A stretch of DNA of 6,509 bases from an uncultured bacterium (GTDB taxonomy: Bacteria; Patescibacteriota; Minisyncoccia; Phycocordibacterales; GWA1-40-21), in the NCBI GenBank assembly GCA_903868205.1, contig CAIPUJ010000003.1:1-6509 (forward strand), read 5' to 3'. The notes under the pieces were generated by a model, which did not search any database, had not been told where the DNA came from, and worked only from the letters and a program-made list of their open reading frames with translations. This document shows, one piece after another, positions 6,375-6,509 of this stretch. The translations under genes were made by a program, and so were the position numbers. Each line of letters begins with the position of its first letter. Positions within the stretch are counted from its first letter, which is position 1.

Positions 6375-6509
6375 CTATTCAATACCTTCACACCACTTGC
6401 ATAGGAACTAAATAATTAATTCCTCCGTGGACTCTTTTATAATTATAGTATCTCAAATAATCTTTGAGAGCACAATTAATTCTTTCTACATCATTCGGTA
6501 ATTTGTCCA
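6350..6509 (-). mobile_element. Edge of an insertion sequence, IS481- or IS3-like
   Basis: The right edge of the window carries the 3' end of an IS whose transposase reads on the minus strand toward the exporter. The exact terminus cannot be fixed because the other end lies outside the window. It falls between about 6350, where exporter-like coding begins, and 6387, just past the transposase stop. Candidates are the TG at 6358-6359 and the region around GTATT...AATAC (6370-6385), a small inverted repeat. No target duplication can be checked. Confidence 0.6.
6388..6509 (-). CDS. Transposase C-terminus, DDE/rve family (partial)
   Basis: This partial gene enters from the window edge: 39 codons plus a TGA stop at 6388-6390. 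The end reads ...LKDYLRYYNYKRVHGGINYLVPMQVV, matching the C-terminal 'Y-N-x-x-R-x-H-x-G-L-x-x-x-x-P' tail of the integrase-core (rve_3) transposases of the IS481 and IS3 groups. The catalytic DDE residues lie outside the window except possibly the last helix, so activity cannot be judged. It is in a different frame from the exporter remnant downstream, so there is no fusion. Two codons after the stop there is a second TGA. Confidence 0.8.
   Translation of the reverse strand, partial: DKLPNDVERINCALKDYLRYYNYKRVHGGINYLVPMQVV

Noticed and set aside
6388..6390. TGA in the transposase read as a recoded Gly (Gracilibacteria-type code)
   Set aside because: All other genes run without internal TGA, and reading through gives only two residues before another TGA. 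A normal stop is simpler.

Overview
This is an AT-rich, compact bacterial window with short intergenic gaps. It holds two oppositely oriented transcription units that diverge from a 230-base intergenic region, a third unit converging on them, and the edge of an insertion sequence. AT-rich coding, the COG4586/COG4587/COG3694-type ABC cassette, few Shine-Dalgarno sites and an IS481/IS3-like transposase tail all fit a Patescibacteria (CPR) genome. That assignment is an inference from style; no marker gene is present. All main reading frames run in the standard code, with TAA or TAG stops, apart from a TGA stop in the transposase.

Layout. (1) Bases 3162 down to 27, minus strand: a four-gene operon. 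It encodes an ABC ATPase, two ABC-2 type six-helix permeases and a CYTH-fold protein (class IV adenylate cyclase / triphosphatase family). The genes overlap or lie within 13 bases of each other. A perfect hairpin at 2-20 follows the last gene. (2) Bases 3163-3393: a divergent intergenic region with a candidate promoter for each direction. Just upstream of hisG, a 13-bp stem and an intrinsic terminator share bases and exclude each other, which looks like a transcription attenuator. (3) Bases 3394-4595, plus strand: hisG (long form with a C-terminal regulatory domain) and hisI, 2 bases apart, encoding steps 1 and 3 of histidine synthesis. (4) Bases 4592-4633: a 19-bp perfect inverted repeat that serves as terminator for both converging units and overlaps both stop codons. 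(5) Bases 4626-6374, minus strand: a fused permease-ATPase ABC exporter whose 5' end is missing. Its frame stays open and homologous-looking to a stop at 6375-6377, with no ATG or GTG. (6) Bases 6388-6509, minus strand: the last 39 codons of a DDE-family transposase, so an IS has inserted at or just inside the exporter's 5' end.

The ATPase and the two permeases should form one membrane exporter of unknown substrate. HisG and HisI are soluble histidine enzymes, apparently controlled by the leader and by feedback on HisG. The two points most worth following are the hisG leader and the IS-disrupted exporter. I found no clearly new multi-gene system here.
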